Notes: generated from the sequence alone by a model not told the origin. A stretch of 64,000 bases of DNA from JBBARC01 sp040400005 (GCA_040400005.1 JBBARC010000005.1:27499-91498), one strand, 5' to 3'; positions 35,794-46,070 are shown, counted from the stretch's first letter. A program made the numbers and translations.

Positions 35794-37335
35794 ATGACCA
35801 CACCACCGCGCCCCGTTATGCTGGTTGTGCTAGACGGTTTCGGCTGGCGCGAGCCAACGGCGGACAATGCCGTGACCGCCGCCCGCACGCCGAATTTTGA
35901 TCGGCTGTGGCAAACCGGCCCACGCGCCTTTTTGGGCACCAGCGGTGCCGATGTGGGCCTGCCGGTGGGGCAAATGGGCAATTCGGAAGTGGGCCATTTA
36001 AACATTGGCGCCGGCCGCGTGGTGGCGCAGGAACTGGTGCGCATTGGGGCCGCCATTGCCGATGGCAGCATCGGCCACAACCCCAACTTAGGGACGATGA
36101 TCGCGCGCCTGCAGCAAACTAGCGGCACCTGCCATTTGTTCGGTTTGGCATCCGATGGCGGCGTGCACGCGCATCTGGATCATGCCATTGGCCTGACCCG
36201 CATTTTGGATGCCGCCGACATTCCCGTGGCGCTGCATCTGTTTACCGATGGCCGCGATACCGGCCCCGATACAGCGCCTGGATTTTTGGCCACCATCACT
36301 GCGGCCCTGCCCGCGCGCGCAACTATCGCCACACTGACTGGCCGCTATTACGCCATGGACCGCGATAATCGCTGGGACCGTGTGCATTTGGCCTATCGCG
36401 CTATGGTGGAGGCCGATGCCGCCCATTTCGCAACGGTTGCCGAGGCGATCACTGCCGGTTATGCCGCCGGTAAAACTGATGAGTTTCTTGATCCCGCGGT
36501 AATTGGTGATTTTGCCGGCATGCGCGATGGCGATGCTTTGCTATGCTTTAATTTCCGTGCTGATCGCGTGCGCGAAATTTTGGCCGCCCTGATTGATCCC
36601 GATTTTACCGGCTTTGCACGCGCGATGGTGGAACCCCAGCACCCCGCGCGCGACTTTTGTGCGGTTGCCGGCATGACCCAGTACAGCGCCAAGCTGGCCA
36701 CCCGCATGACCAGCCTGTTTGCGCCGCAAACGTTGAATAATATTTTGGGCCAGGTGGTATCGGCCGCCGGGCGTACGCAATTACGCATGGCGGAAACCGA
36801 AAAATATCCACACGTCACCTACTTTCTTAATGGCGGTGAGGAGGCGGTGTTTCCCGGCGAAGATCGCATTATGGTGCCATCCCCGAAAGTAGCGACCTAC
36901 GATCTGCAACCCGAAATGTCGGCGCCCGAACTGACTGATCGCGCGGTGGAGGCTATCACTTCCGGCAAATATGATTTGATTGTGCTGAACTACGCAAACC
37001 CTGACATGGTTGGCCACACTGGTAACCTTGCCGCCGCGATTGCCGCGGTGGAAGTGGTGGATGCCGGGATTGGCCGCATTGCCGATGCGATCGCCAAAAT
37101 GGGCGGTGCGTTACTGGTGACTGCCGATCACGGCAATTGCGAACAAATGATCGATCCGCTCACCGGTGGGCCGCACACCGCGCACACCACCAACCCAGTG
37201 CCGGTGTTTTTAAGCGGCGGCCAGCCGGAAGGTTTGCGCAGCGGTATTCTGGCAGATCTCGCACCCACCCTGCTGGGGCTGATGGGAATTGCCAAGCCAG
37301 TGGAAATGACCGGGCGCACGCTGATTGAGGCGTGA
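35794..37335 (+). CDS. gpmI: GpmI, 2,3-bisphosphoglycerate-independent phosphoglycerate mutase
   Basis: 513 aa, good AGGAG site. VVLDGFGWRE metal site, catalytic Ser64 in MGNSEVGHLNIGAGR, then FTDGRDT, GRYYAMDRDNRWDRV, HVTYFLNGG and the C-terminal alkaline-phosphatase-like metal site VTADHGNCEQM and GPHTAHTTNPVP. Interconverts 3- and 2-phosphoglycerate. Confidence 0.97.
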   Translation: MTTPPRPVMLVVLDGFGWREPTADNAVTAARTPNFDRLWQTGPRAFLGTSGADVGLPVGQMGNSEVGHLNIGAGRVVAQELVRIGAAIADGSIGHNPNLGTMIARLQQTSGTCHLFGLASDGGVHAHLDHAIGLTRILDAADIPVALHLFTDGRDTGPDTAPGFLATITAALPARATIATLTGRYYAMDRDNRWDRVHLAYRAMVEADAAHFATVAEAITAGYAAGKTDEFLDPAVIGDFAGMRDGDALLCFNFRADRVREILAALIDPDFTGFARAMVEPQHPARDFCAVAGMTQYSAKLATRMTSLFAPQTLNNILGQVVSAAGRTQLRMAETEKYPHVTYFLNGGEEAVFPGEDRIMVPSPKVATYDLQPEMSAPELTDRAVEAITSGKYDLIVLNYANPDMVGHTGNLAAAIAAVEVVDAGIGRIADAIAKMGGALLVTADHGNCEQMIDPLTGGPHTAHTTNPVPVFLSGGQPEGLRSGILADLAPTLLGLMGIAKPVEMTGRTLIEA

Positions 37336-37354
37336 TCGTCAAAGCGGCTTGGTA

Positions 37355-39319
37355 TTACATGCCGTAAGCAACCCGGCGTGAATTACCGCGCTGCAAGTTA
37401 CGAAACCGTGCCATCGCCATCAGCGGAAAAAACTGTTTATAGCCATGGTAGCGCAAGTAAAACACTTTGGGAAAACCCACCGCCGTATAGGCCGCTTCAT
37501 CCCATTCGCCATCGGCTTTTTGGCTTGCCTGCAAATAGGCCACGCCGCGCGCAACACCGGGGTGATCAGCCAGGCCGCCGGCCATTAAGCCCAGCACTGC
37601 CCATGCGGTTTGCGAAGGGGTGGCGCGGTCAAACCGCCCAGGGGCTGCTTTATCATAGGTTTCTTCATCCTCACCCCAGCCGCCGTCATCGCGCTGCACC
37701 GACAGCAGCCAATCGCAAGCGCGCTTTACGCCCGGGTCTTCCGGCCCCAGCCCGACGGCGTTCAGCGCGCACAGCACCGACCACGTGCCGTAAATGTAAT
37801 TGGTCCCCCAGCGGCCAAACCAACTGCCGTCTGTCTCCTGCTCGCGCCGCAAATAGGCCAGTGCCCTGGCCAGCACCGGGTCGTGGGCGGACATGCCGAT
37901 CTGCGCCAAAAAGCTCACGCAGCGCGCGGTGACGTCGGCGGTTGGCGGGTCGAGCAAGGCGCCATGATCGGCGAACGGAATGTGGTTTAAAAAATGATAG
38001 GTATTTTCAGGCTCAAACGCGCCCCATCCGCCATCGCTGCCGTCTTTGCCAAAGCTTTGCATGCCAATCACCCAATCGCGCGCGCGCGCTATGGCATGAT
38101 CATGGGCGGGGTCGCCGGCACGGTGCAGTAACATGCCCACCACGGCGGTATCGTCCACATCGGGGTAGAAATCGTTTTTATACTGAAACGCCCAGCCGCC
38201 AGGCAAAACATTGGGCCGGCGCACCGCCCAATCGCCTTTCACATCCAAAATCTGTTCGGCCGCCAGCCATTTTGCCGCGCGCGCCAGACCGTGATCAGCG
38301 CCCTGGCCACCCATTTCTGGCCCGGCCATTTCTGCCATCGCGTGGCCAGCAAGCCCGGTATCCCACACTGGCGAAACACACGGCTGGCAATAGGCGCTTA
38401 CCCCATCATCAACGATCAGCTTTTTTACCGATACCCAGGCGATTGCCGCCTGGCCGTGATCGGGGGCAAACCCCAACGTATCATACATCATCACAGTATT
38501 AGCCATGGCGGGATAAATCGCCCCCAAACCATTCTCGCCATTTAGCCGCTCGCCGACAAAGGCCACGGCGGCGGCTTCTGCGCGGGCACGCAATTTTTTG
38601 GGAAAATGCGGTTCCACCACTTGTAACACCGCATCCAGGGCTTTGAACGCATAGCCCCAGTTGCTGCGAAACGGCCCGCGCATCCAGGTTTTTATCGTGG
38701 CCGGATCCCGGCGGAACAATTCGCGCACATGGATATTGCGCGGGTTACGCGCTTGCGGCCGGCGCGCCATCACCACCAGCAACGGCACAATCACCGTGCG
38801 CGACCAATACGATATTTTTGATAGGTGAAAGAAAAACCACTGTGGCAGCAGCATAATTTCCACTGGCATTTTTGGCACCGCCTGCCACGGTACTTCGCCA
38901 AACAACGCCAGTTGAATGCGGGTAAACACGTTGCTGCATTCCGCACCGCCGGCGGCCAAAATCGCCGTGCGCGCCCGCACCATGTGGGGGGCGGCGATAT
39001 CATCGCCGATCGCTTTTAGGGCAAAATAGGCTTTTATGCTGGCGGAAAGATCAAAGGCGCCATCGTGGAACAACGGCCAGCCGCCGTGGGCCCCCTGAAT
39101 GTTGCGCAGATACACCCCGATCTTGGCCTGAATGTCGGGGTTTATGCGATCGAGAAAATGCTCCAGCAGGACATATTCCGCCGGGATGGTCGCATCGGCT
39201 TCCAGTTCAAACCGCCAATGGCCATCGGCGTTTTGGCGCCGGCCCAGGGCGCTGGCGGCGCGCGTGAGCGCTTCATCCAGATCAGGGGTTTGCGGCGGGG
39301 CAAGACTATCGTCGAGCAT
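37355..39319 (-). CDS. shc: Shc, squalene-hopene cyclase
   Basis: 654 aa, usual length. Catalytic DVDD (about residue 386, in NDFYPDVDDTAVVG) protonates squalene; several QW repeats such as QNADGHWRFE, QSFGKDGSDGGWGAF, QETDGSWFGRWG and QRDDGGWGE. Membrane-bound. Last gene of hpnA-B-C-D-E-shc, 18 bases after hpnE. Confidence 0.97.
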   Translation of the reverse strand: MLDDSLAPPQTPDLDEALTRAASALGRRQNADGHWRFELEADATIPAEYVLLEHFLDRINPDIQAKIGVYLRNIQGAHGGWPLFHDGAFDLSASIKAYFALKAIGDDIAAPHMVRARTAILAAGGAECSNVFTRIQLALFGEVPWQAVPKMPVEIMLLPQWFFFHLSKISYWSRTVIVPLLVVMARRPQARNPRNIHVRELFRRDPATIKTWMRGPFRSNWGYAFKALDAVLQVVEPHFPKKLRARAEAAAVAFVGERLNGENGLGAIYPAMANTVMMYDTLGFAPDHGQAAIAWVSVKKLIVDDGVSAYCQPCVSPVWDTGLAGHAMAEMAGPEMGGQGADHGLARAAKWLAAEQILDVKGDWAVRRPNVLPGGWAFQYKNDFYPDVDDTAVVGMLLHRAGDPAHDHAIARARDWVIGMQSFGKDGSDGGWGAFEPENTYHFLNHIPFADHGALLDPPTADVTARCVSFLAQIGMSAHDPVLARALAYLRREQETDGSWFGRWGTNYIYGTWSVLCALNAVGLGPEDPGVKRACDWLLSVQRDDGGWGEDEETYDKAAPGRFDRATPSQTAWAVLGLMAGGLADHPGVARGVAYLQASQKADGEWDEAAYTAVGFPKVFYLRYHGYKQFFPLMAMARFRNLQRGNSRRVAYGM

Positions 39320-39337
39320 CTCTGGCTCCGTTAGGTA

Positions 39338-40609
39338 TCACGTGTTTAGCAAATGGCGGGCGGCGGTTTCACCCGATCTGATGGCACCCTCGATTGTCGC
39401 GGGCAAACCGGTGGCGGTCCAATCGCCGGCCAGCGCCACATTGCGTGGCCCTGCGGCAACACCTGCGCGCCGCGCGGCCATGGCCGGTGTTGCCGCAAAT
39501 GTCGCGCGGCGTTCTTTTACCACACGAAATGCCGGCATCGCCATGCCAGCCGGTAGCCGCACGGCCTGCACCACTTCTGGCCAAATCCGGGCTGCAAGTT
39601 CGGCGCCATCCTGGTCGATCACCCAGTTGGCGGCGCTGACCGTTACCGATACAATGCCTGGTTTCACAAACACCCATTCGGCAAGCCCGCCAACCACACC
39701 GACAAACCCCGCTTCCCCGCCATCCGCATCGGCCTGGTAATGCACATTCAAAATAGATTCGAACTGATCAGGGGCGGCAATACCGGGCAACAGCGCCGAT
39801 GCAATATTTGGCGGCACCGCCAGCACAATCCGATCATCCGGCGCCACCACCAGCGCGCCATCGGGCAAATTTAAACAGGTCACCCGCCCATCATCCAGCA
39901 CCAACCCAGATACCCGGCATTGCGTGCGCACCGTGGCGCCCCGCGCGGTCAGATAATCTATCGCCGGATCAATAAAACTTTCTGACAAACCACCGCTGGG
40001 AAAAGCCGGAATAGTCGCCTGCCCGCCGGCCAGTAACGTTTCCCGGATAATGGCAAAAAACAACTGTGCGCTGGCCGTTTCAACCGGGGTGTTCAGTGCA
40101 GAAATCGCCAACGGGCCGATCAGCCGACGAAACAAAATGGACGACGCCAAGCTGCGCGCAACGGTTGCCTCGGCACCGGCCCACGCCAACCGCAGCAGAC
40201 CAAAATACTGTGACAGCACCGTGCCCGGCACACGCCGTTGCGGATTAAGCAGCCACAGCGGAATACGCCCGGCACTGGGCCGCAAAACCCAATGCTCCCT
40301 GGTTTTCAGATCAACAAATGCAAACACCGGGGTTTGCGGGCCGCGCAGGGTGTGGCGAGTGCCGATCTTATCCAAATAGGCAAACGCCGCATGGTTGCCT
40401 GACAGCAGCAAGTGATTGCCATTATCAATGCGCACACCAAGCTCGCGATCAAAATACGAACGGCAGCGCCCGCCGCAGGCCGGGCCGGCCTCGTAGACAC
40501 TCACCTGCCAGCCGGCATCGGCAAGCGTCATGGCGGCCGCTAGCCCGGCCAGCCCGCCGCCAATGACATGCGCCCGGCGCAAGGGCGTTGCCACCGGCTT
40601 AACTGCCAA
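39338..40609 (-). CDS. hpnE: HpnE, hydroxysqualene dehydroxylase
   Basis: 423 aa from TTG 40609 overlapping the hpnD stop, or GTG 40594. FAD-binding VIGGGLAGLAAAMTLADAGWQVSVYEAGPACGGRCRSY, then NGNHLLLSGNHAAFAYLDKIGT and C-terminal NVALAGDWTATGLPATIEGAIRSGETAARHLL. Converts hydroxysqualene to squalene. Confidence 0.94.
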   Translation of the reverse strand: MAVKPVATPLRRAHVIGGGLAGLAAAMTLADAGWQVSVYEAGPACGGRCRSYFDRELGVRIDNGNHLLLSGNHAAFAYLDKIGTRHTLRGPQTPVFAFVDLKTREHWVLRPSAGRIPLWLLNPQRRVPGTVLSQYFGLLRLAWAGAEATVARSLASSILFRRLIGPLAISALNTPVETASAQLFFAIIRETLLAGGQATIPAFPSGGLSESFIDPAIDYLTARGATVRTQCRVSGLVLDDGRVTCLNLPDGALVVAPDDRIVLAVPPNIASALLPGIAAPDQFESILNVHYQADADGGEAGFVGVVGGLAEWVFVKPGIVSVTVSAANWVIDQDGAELAARIWPEVVQAVRLPAGMAMPAFRVVKERRATFAATPAMAARRAGVAAGPRNVALAGDWTATGLPATIEGAIRSGETAARHLLNT

Positions 40610-41456
40610 GGCTATATCGCAATGCTATAAACAGCTTTTGCCATGCCGGCACGGTAACCGGGCGGTCCGGGTGCTGCCAGCCGCGGCGTTCAAGCCGGGC
40701 CAGCACCGCCCGGTAGCTCGCCGCCATCGCGCGCGCCGGGCGCATGGCGGCAGCATCGCATAACCGCATAGCCGTAAACGTGTCGGCAAAATGTTGCCGG
40801 GCCTCGGCCGCAACCGCCACACACACTTGAGTAAGCCCAGGATGATGCAACGCAATTGCGGGGTCCGCCGGCACCCCGGCATGGTCTAGCGCCTCACGCG
40901 GCAAATACAGCCGCCCGCGCCCGGCATCTTCTGCCAAATCGCGTAATATATTGGTCAGTTGCAAGGCGCGGCCGAGATGATAGGCAACGGTGTCGGCATT
41001 GGCCGAGGCATCGCCAAAGGCGCGCACCGATAACCGGCCCACGGCGGCCGCCACCTGATCGCAATACACATCCAACGCCTGCGCACTAGGTGCGACCACC
41101 GTTGTTTCCGCATCGGTTTGCATGCCGTCAATCACTGCCAAAAAATCGGCTTCGCGCAGGCTAAATTTTTGCGTCGCCGCCAGCAACACCCGGGTTACCG
41201 CATCGCCGGCACGGCCCTGCGCCAGGGCTTTGATGCGCCCACGCCAATCGGCCAGGCCTGCCTGCTTGTCGGCCAAATCGGCTGGTTCGTCGGCAATGTC
41301 ATCAACAATCCGGCAAAACGCATAAATGCCATACATCGCCGCCCGCCGATCGGGCGGCAAAATGCGCATCCCGCGATAAAATGATGTGCCGGCGGCGCGC
41401 ACAATGCGCTCAACCTCGGCCAAATCGGTCGCGTTTATGTCTAGCCCGCGGGTCAC
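40599..41456 (-). CDS. hpnD: HpnD, presqualene diphosphate synthase
   Basis: 285 aa from a GTG overlapping the hpnC stop (GTGA). First Asp-rich motif YAFCRIVDDIADE, second LTNILRDLAEDAGRGRLYLP, and SFYRGMRILPPDRRAAMY. Condenses two farnesyl diphosphates. Confidence 0.95.
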   Translation of the reverse strand: MTRGLDINATDLAEVERIVRAAGTSFYRGMRILPPDRRAAMYGIYAFCRIVDDIADEPADLADKQAGLADWRGRIKALAQGRAGDAVTRVLLAATQKFSLREADFLAVIDGMQTDAETTVVAPSAQALDVYCDQVAAAVGRLSVRAFGDASANADTVAYHLGRALQLTNILRDLAEDAGRGRLYLPREALDHAGVPADPAIALHHPGLTQVCVAVAAEARQHFADTFTAMRLCDAAAMRPARAMAASYRAVLARLERRGWQHPDRPVTVPAWQKLFIALRYSLGS

Positions 41457-42307
41457 GGCAAATACCGCAAACTTTTAACACAGGCAGCCAACATATCGGC
41501 CGCACCCAATTTCACCCGCATTGCTAGCGGGTCGTGCCGCCGCAAGCGCGCCGATAACCGCCAGGCCAGGCCAACAATAATCGCCGATTCCAACCGTAAG
41601 CGCCGGTCGGCGACCTGGCCCGGCAGCATCTGCGCATCCAGCAACAAGGCGTTACAGCGATCCAGCAAACAAAACTTTACCTGCCGCAGCGGATCACTTT
41701 CAGAATTTGCGTTTAACTGCGCAACCGTGCCGCCCTTTACCGCCAGCATATCGGCTGGCAAATAGCAGCGGTCCAGATTCGCCAAATCTTTCGCGCCATC
41801 CTGCAGGTGGTTCAATACCTGCAACACCACGCACAGCGCATCCGATGCCACCCATGTAGCGTTGGTCTCGCCGTGCAGATCCAGCAAATACCGCCCCACC
41901 GGCATCGCCGAATAGCGGCAGTATACATAAAGTTCGTCCCAGCTTGCGTAACGGGTTTTTTCGGCATCCTGGGCAAACGCCCGCAACAAATCCAGCGCAT
42001 GGGTATCGCTTACCCCGGTCTGCGCAAGGCTTACGCGCAACCCCGCCGCACTGGGCGCGCCGCCGCTCTGACGGCCTTGCAGCACGGCTTCCATCACGTC
42101 TAACCGGCGCAATTTTTCCGCCGCCGACATCGTGTCATGATCGGCAATATCATCGGCATTGCGCGCAAACCGGTAAAACGCATGAATATGCGGCCGCAAT
42201 TTTGGCGCAATCAGCCAGGATCCCACGGGAAAATTCTCATCGCCCGATCCCTTACCCGACCATGCCTCAACATCGCCCAAGCCAGCATCAGCCAAAACCC
42301 CGGTCAT
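41453..42307 (-). CDS. hpnC: HpnC, hydroxysqualene synthase
   Basis: 284 aa, start chosen at ATG 42307, which overlaps the hpnB stop as ATGA (a frame extension to 42331 exists). SGKGSGDENFPVGSWLIAPKLRPHIHAFYRFARNADDIADHD and VLQVLNHLQDGAKDLANLDRCYLPADML are the HpnC versions of the two squalene-synthase motifs. Converts presqualene diphosphate to hydroxysqualene. Confidence 0.95.
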   Translation of the reverse strand: MTGVLADAGLGDVEAWSGKGSGDENFPVGSWLIAPKLRPHIHAFYRFARNADDIADHDTMSAAEKLRRLDVMEAVLQGRQSGGAPSAAGLRVSLAQTGVSDTHALDLLRAFAQDAEKTRYASWDELYVYCRYSAMPVGRYLLDLHGETNATWVASDALCVVLQVLNHLQDGAKDLANLDRCYLPADMLAVKGGTVAQLNANSESDPLRQVKFCLLDRCNALLLDAQMLPGQVADRRLRLESAIIVGLAWRLSARLRRHDPLAMRVKLGAADMLAACVKSLRYLP

Positions 42308-43413
42308 GGCGTGTACGCCCGGCGTTTCCACTGCACCCCGGCCCCACGATAATGATCAAGCGCCGAGCCCAGCGTCGCCAGCACGTAAAAAATCGCGATG
42401 AACGGCAAAAACAGCGCCCAACCCGGCGATAATTTGCAGCGCTGCAAGGTGGGCACATATGATAAGGTAAACGCCGACCAGGTCAAAAACCCCAACGCGC
42501 GGGCAGAGCCATCGCCAAACACCAAGGCCAATGGTGCTGCCAGCCACACCAGCGCCATACCCATCACTGTGCCTGCCAGTAACACTGGCGAATGGCGTAA
42601 CTGCACATAGGCACTGCGCGCCACCATGCGCCAAATTTCATCAACCCCGTCATAGGGCCGAATACTGCGGGCAAGCGTGCTGTGCCCCAGCCAAACCCGC
42701 CCATGTGCCTTGATCAGCCCTGCTAGCGTCACGTCATCAATCAACGCGCCGCGCATGGCGGCAAGCCCGCCCGCCCGCACCAGGGCCTTTTTGCGCACTA
42801 GCACGGCACCACCGGCCGCCGCCGCCGCCGGGTTTTCCGCATCGTTCACCCAGGCAAACGGGTAGAGCATAGCGAAGAAATAAATAAACGCCGGTATCAA
42901 TAAACGTTCGGCAATACTGCCGTAATTTAATGCCACCATCTCAGATACTAAATCACAGCGCCCGCGTTCGGCCTGCGCCATTAACGTGGATAAATGGCGC
43001 GGATCGTGCACAATATCGGCATCGGTAAAAAACAAAAACGCCGCATCGCCAGCGCCCGCAATGCCCTGCGATAACGCCCATAATTTACCTGCCCAGCCCG
43101 GCGGGCGTTCTGCACCATCAACAATGCTTAAGCGCGCATCGGCAATTTGGCTGGCGATGGTCGCGGTGCTATCAATACTTTGGTCATCGACCAAAATCAC
43201 CCGAAAATCCCCGGCATAATCCTGCGCCAGCAACGACAGCAGCACCGCTTCAATCTGGTCAGCCTCATCGCGCGCCGGCACAATAATCGCAACACTTGGT
43301 GTAGCAACGGGCACTGCCGGCATCAGCATCGGCCCGGCCTGCCAAAACCGCCCGTGCCCAGCCAGCAAATACAGCCAGATCATGGCGGCAAATGCTGCCA
43401 CATACACCATCAT
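42304..43413 (-). CDS. hpnB: HpnB, hopanoid-cluster glycosyltransferase
   Basis: 369 aa from ATG 43413, overlapping the hpnA stop (ATGA); the longer frame to 43599 lies within hpnA. GT2 fold: VAIIVPARDEADQIEAVLLSLLAQDYAGDFRVILVDDQSIDST and FLFFTDADIVHDP; membrane segments at the N-terminus and three or more at the C-terminus. Membrane-associated; its exact step in hopanoid side-chain formation is not settled. Confidence 0.93.
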   Translation of the reverse strand: MMVYVAAFAAMIWLYLLAGHGRFWQAGPMLMPAVPVATPSVAIIVPARDEADQIEAVLLSLLAQDYAGDFRVILVDDQSIDSTATIASQIADARLSIVDGAERPPGWAGKLWALSQGIAGAGDAAFLFFTDADIVHDPRHLSTLMAQAERGRCDLVSEMVALNYGSIAERLLIPAFIYFFAMLYPFAWVNDAENPAAAAAGGAVLVRKKALVRAGGLAAMRGALIDDVTLAGLIKAHGRVWLGHSTLARSIRPYDGVDEIWRMVARSAYVQLRHSPVLLAGTVMGMALVWLAAPLALVFGDGSARALGFLTWSAFTLSYVPTLQRCKLSPGWALFLPFIAIFYVLATLGSALDHYRGAGVQWKRRAYTP

Positions 43414-44414
43414 CGGGCAGCGCGCCCGTTGGCAGAGCCCAGGAAATACGCCACCGCATCCACAATCGCCGCGCGCGCCGGGCGTGGCGCATAACCCAAT
43501 TCGGCCTGCGCTTTCGCACTGGAAAAAAACATCTTTTTGCGGGCCATCGCCAAGGTTTCGCGCGTCAGCATCGGTTCCATGCCAAAGGCTGCGAGCCACT
43601 CACTGATCAACGCCAGCGGGTATAACGGTGCGATGGGCAATTGTATCCGCGGCGGTTTGCGCCCAGCGGCGGCCGCCACCTCGGCAAACACCCGTTCCAG
43701 CGTATAATCTTCGCCACCCAAAATATAGCGCTCGCCGATCCGCCCGCGTTCCAGCGCCAGCACGTGGCCTTCTGCCACATCATCAACATGCACAATGTTC
43801 AACCCGGTCGCCACATAAGCCGGCATGCGGCCCAACGCCGCATCGCGAATGGTGCGCCCGGTGGGGGTGGGTTTTATATCGCGCGGCCCTACCGGGGTGG
43901 ATGGGTTTACAATCACCGCCGGCACGCCGTGGTCGCGCACCAGCGCCAGCACCGCCTGTTCCGCCTTATATTTAGATTGTTTGTAAACCCCAACAATGTG
44001 GCCGGGGTCCACCGGCGTTGTTTCATCGGCCGGTGCCGTGGTGCCGGTTAGCCCCAAAGCTGCGACCGAGCTGCAATACACCATGCGCTCCACCCCCTGC
44101 GCTTGGGCGGCCAGCAACAGGGCGCGCGTGCCATCTACGTTGGCCCGCATCATGGCGGCGGGGTTGGGCACCCACAGGCGGTAATCGGCGGCCACGTGAA
44201 ACACATAGCGGCACCCGGCGGCGGCGCGGGCCAGGGACGCTGGGTTGGTCAGGTCACCCTCGACAATGTCCGCCTCTAAATCGGCAATGTTGCGCCGATC
44301 GCTGCCCGGCCGGGTTAACAGCCGCAAACGATGCCCGCGCGCCAGCAGGGTGCGGGCAACGGCGGAGCCGACAAACCCGGTGGCGCCGGTTAGCAAGGTG
44401 GGGGGATTGGGCAC
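43410..44414 (-). CDS. hpnA: HpnA, hopanoid-associated sugar epimerase
   Basis: 334 aa from GTG 44414. NAD-binding LLTGATGFVGSAVARTLLARGHRLRLLTRPGSDRRNI, YCSSVAALG, YKQSKYKAEQAV and VNPSTPVGPRDIKPTPTGRTI match the HpnA family. The frame continues upstream to 44522 into a family A repeat, which is not coding. No strong ribosome site is visible, so the start is uncertain. Confidence 0.92.
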   Translation of the reverse strand: MPNPPTLLTGATGFVGSAVARTLLARGHRLRLLTRPGSDRRNIADLEADIVEGDLTNPASLARAAAGCRYVFHVAADYRLWVPNPAAMMRANVDGTRALLLAAQAQGVERMVYCSSVAALGLTGTTAPADETTPVDPGHIVGVYKQSKYKAEQAVLALVRDHGVPAVIVNPSTPVGPRDIKPTPTGRTIRDAALGRMPAYVATGLNIVHVDDVAEGHVLALERGRIGERYILGGEDYTLERVFAEVAAAAGRKPPRIQLPIAPLYPLALISEWLAAFGMEPMLTRETLAMARKKMFFSSAKAQAELGYAPRPARAAIVDAVAYFLGSANGRAAR

Positions 44415-44471
44415 GGCACTGCTTCTAACCAGGGCAGCGGCGCGTGGAAAGGGCGCGGGCCGATCGGTACA

Positions 44472-44628
44472 GGGCGATCGGGTGAAAGTAAGACTCTTCT
44501 TTTTCTGAAGAAAAAGAAGCAAAAAGACTTTTGAAACTAGGGGCTTGGAGTTTTGGCTGCACCGAATCCAGAATCAACCGTCAAAAAAGTGTTTTTGTTT
44601 CTTTTTTCCTCGCATTCACCCAATTGGC
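44472..44628. repeat. Family A TIR repeat, copy 5 (157 bp)
   Basis: GGGCGATCGGGTGAA left end, TTCACCCAATTGGC right end (slightly decayed). The left half has the CTTCTTTTTCTGAAGAAAAAGAAG hairpin followed by CAAAAAGACTTTT; the right half is an inverted T-rich half. Fills the gap between divergent hpnA and the GloVer-type gene, so it may carry or insulate their promoters. Confidence 0.85.
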
Positions 44629-44679
44629 GTGGCGCGCGCGAAACGATGCTAACGGGATCTACCGCTAGGGGATACCGCC

Positions 44680-46055
44680 ATGATCCGCACGCTAAGCCGC
44701 GCAACGCCACCAAACACCGCCCGGGAAGCAGTGGCATTGGCCTTGTTTTGCGGCACCGCCATGGCAGCGCCTGCACAAGCGGCCGCTACCCTCACCACCC
44801 TGGCGGCCTTTGCCGCCCCTGCCCCCGGCCACCCGCTCAATGGCATGGTCGCCGGCACCGATGGCGCGTTTTACGGCACCGAATTCGGCACCATCAGCTT
44901 TGTGTATCCGCCGCCGCCGCCGGTACCGTTCCCGGCGATCTTTCAGCTTACCCACAACGCCAAGGGCAAACCCGGCTGGCAAACCACGCTCATCGCGGCC
45001 GGCACACCTGCCACCCTGGGCACGCCTGCCCCAAGTTTTGGCAACCCTTACCTGCTCACCCCAGGGCCGGGCGGCGTGTTGTATGCGGCGGCCTCGATAA
45101 ACGGATGCCTGCCGCCGGTCTTTGGCGTGGGCTGGCCCTGTGCCGGGGTTGTGCTGTTTACCCCGCCGCCAACGGGGCAATCCACCTGGGGGGTTAGCGA
45201 AATCGCCCGCTTTCCCAACAATGGCCTTTCCCTTCAGGCGCTCACCCGCGACCCCTCCGGCGCGCTGATCGGCTTGGGCGGCGGCGGCACCATCTTTCGC
45301 CTCACCCCGCCAGCGCCGGGGCAAACCGCCTGGACCCCACAAACCCTGTGGCAGTTTACCGGCGGCGCCGATGGCGCTTTCCCAACCGCCCCCCTGTTGA
45401 TCGATGCCACCGGTGCCGTTTACGGCGCCACCGTGTCGGGCGGCGCCGCAGGCTGCCCCAGCACAAAATTCACCACGGGTTGCGGCACAGTGTTTCAACT
45501 CACCCCCCCCCCGCCCCCGGCCAAACCGGCCAAACCACCTGGACCGAAACCACCCTCTATAGCGGCACCACCGGCCCGGTGCTGTTATCGCTGCTGCTAG
45601 GCGGCGCGCTTTACGGCACCACCCAATCCAGCACCGCCGGCCAAGTGGTGCGGCTCGATCCGCCCAAAAGCGCCTTACCCGCCGCGGGCCAGCCTTGGCC
45701 GCTCACGACGCTCGCAAGTTTCGCCGGCGGAACCGACGGTGCCCTGCCTATTCGCCTAACCGCCGGCGCGGGCGGACGGTTTTACGGCACCACCATGCAA
45801 GGCGGCGATGCCAGCTGCACCCCGATGTTTACGCAAACCGGCGCGGTGCCCGGCTGCGGGGTGGTTTTTTCGCTAACCCCATCGGCCACCGGTTACACCA
45901 AAACCACAATTTGGCGCTTTAGCGGCGGCGCCGATGGCGCTTCGTCCTACGGCGCGCTGATCAACGACGGTATCAAACTGGTGCTCGGCACCACTTTTTC
46001 GGGCGGCACCGGCGGCCTCGGCACGGTCTATAAAATCAACATTCCCAACCACTAG
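44680..46055 (+). pseudogene. GloVer-type tandem-repeat secreted protein, interrupted at a C10 tract (pseudogene or phase-variable)
   Basis: Frame 1 runs from ATG 44680 with a signal region (AVALALFCGTAMAAPAQAAA) and repeats of the form F-x-G-G-A-D-G-A-x-P ... G-A-x-Y-G-x-T ... C-G-T-V-F-x-L. At 45503-45512 there are ten C; with 8 or 11 the frame would continue directly into the second frame, which carries LASFAGGTDGALP, GRFYGTTMQGGD, CGVVFSLTP and ends at 46055. As sequenced the first frame stops at 45600 after a junk tail (306 aa); the full product would be about 458 aa. Confidence 0.8.
45503..45512. repeat. Homopolymeric C10 tract in coding sequence
   Basis: Ten consecutive C inside the secreted-repeat-protein gene, exactly where the frame breaks. 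Such tracts slip during replication and are known phase-variation switches in other bacteria. Confidence 0.95.
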
Positions 46056-46070
46056 GCCGCGAAAACCAAA

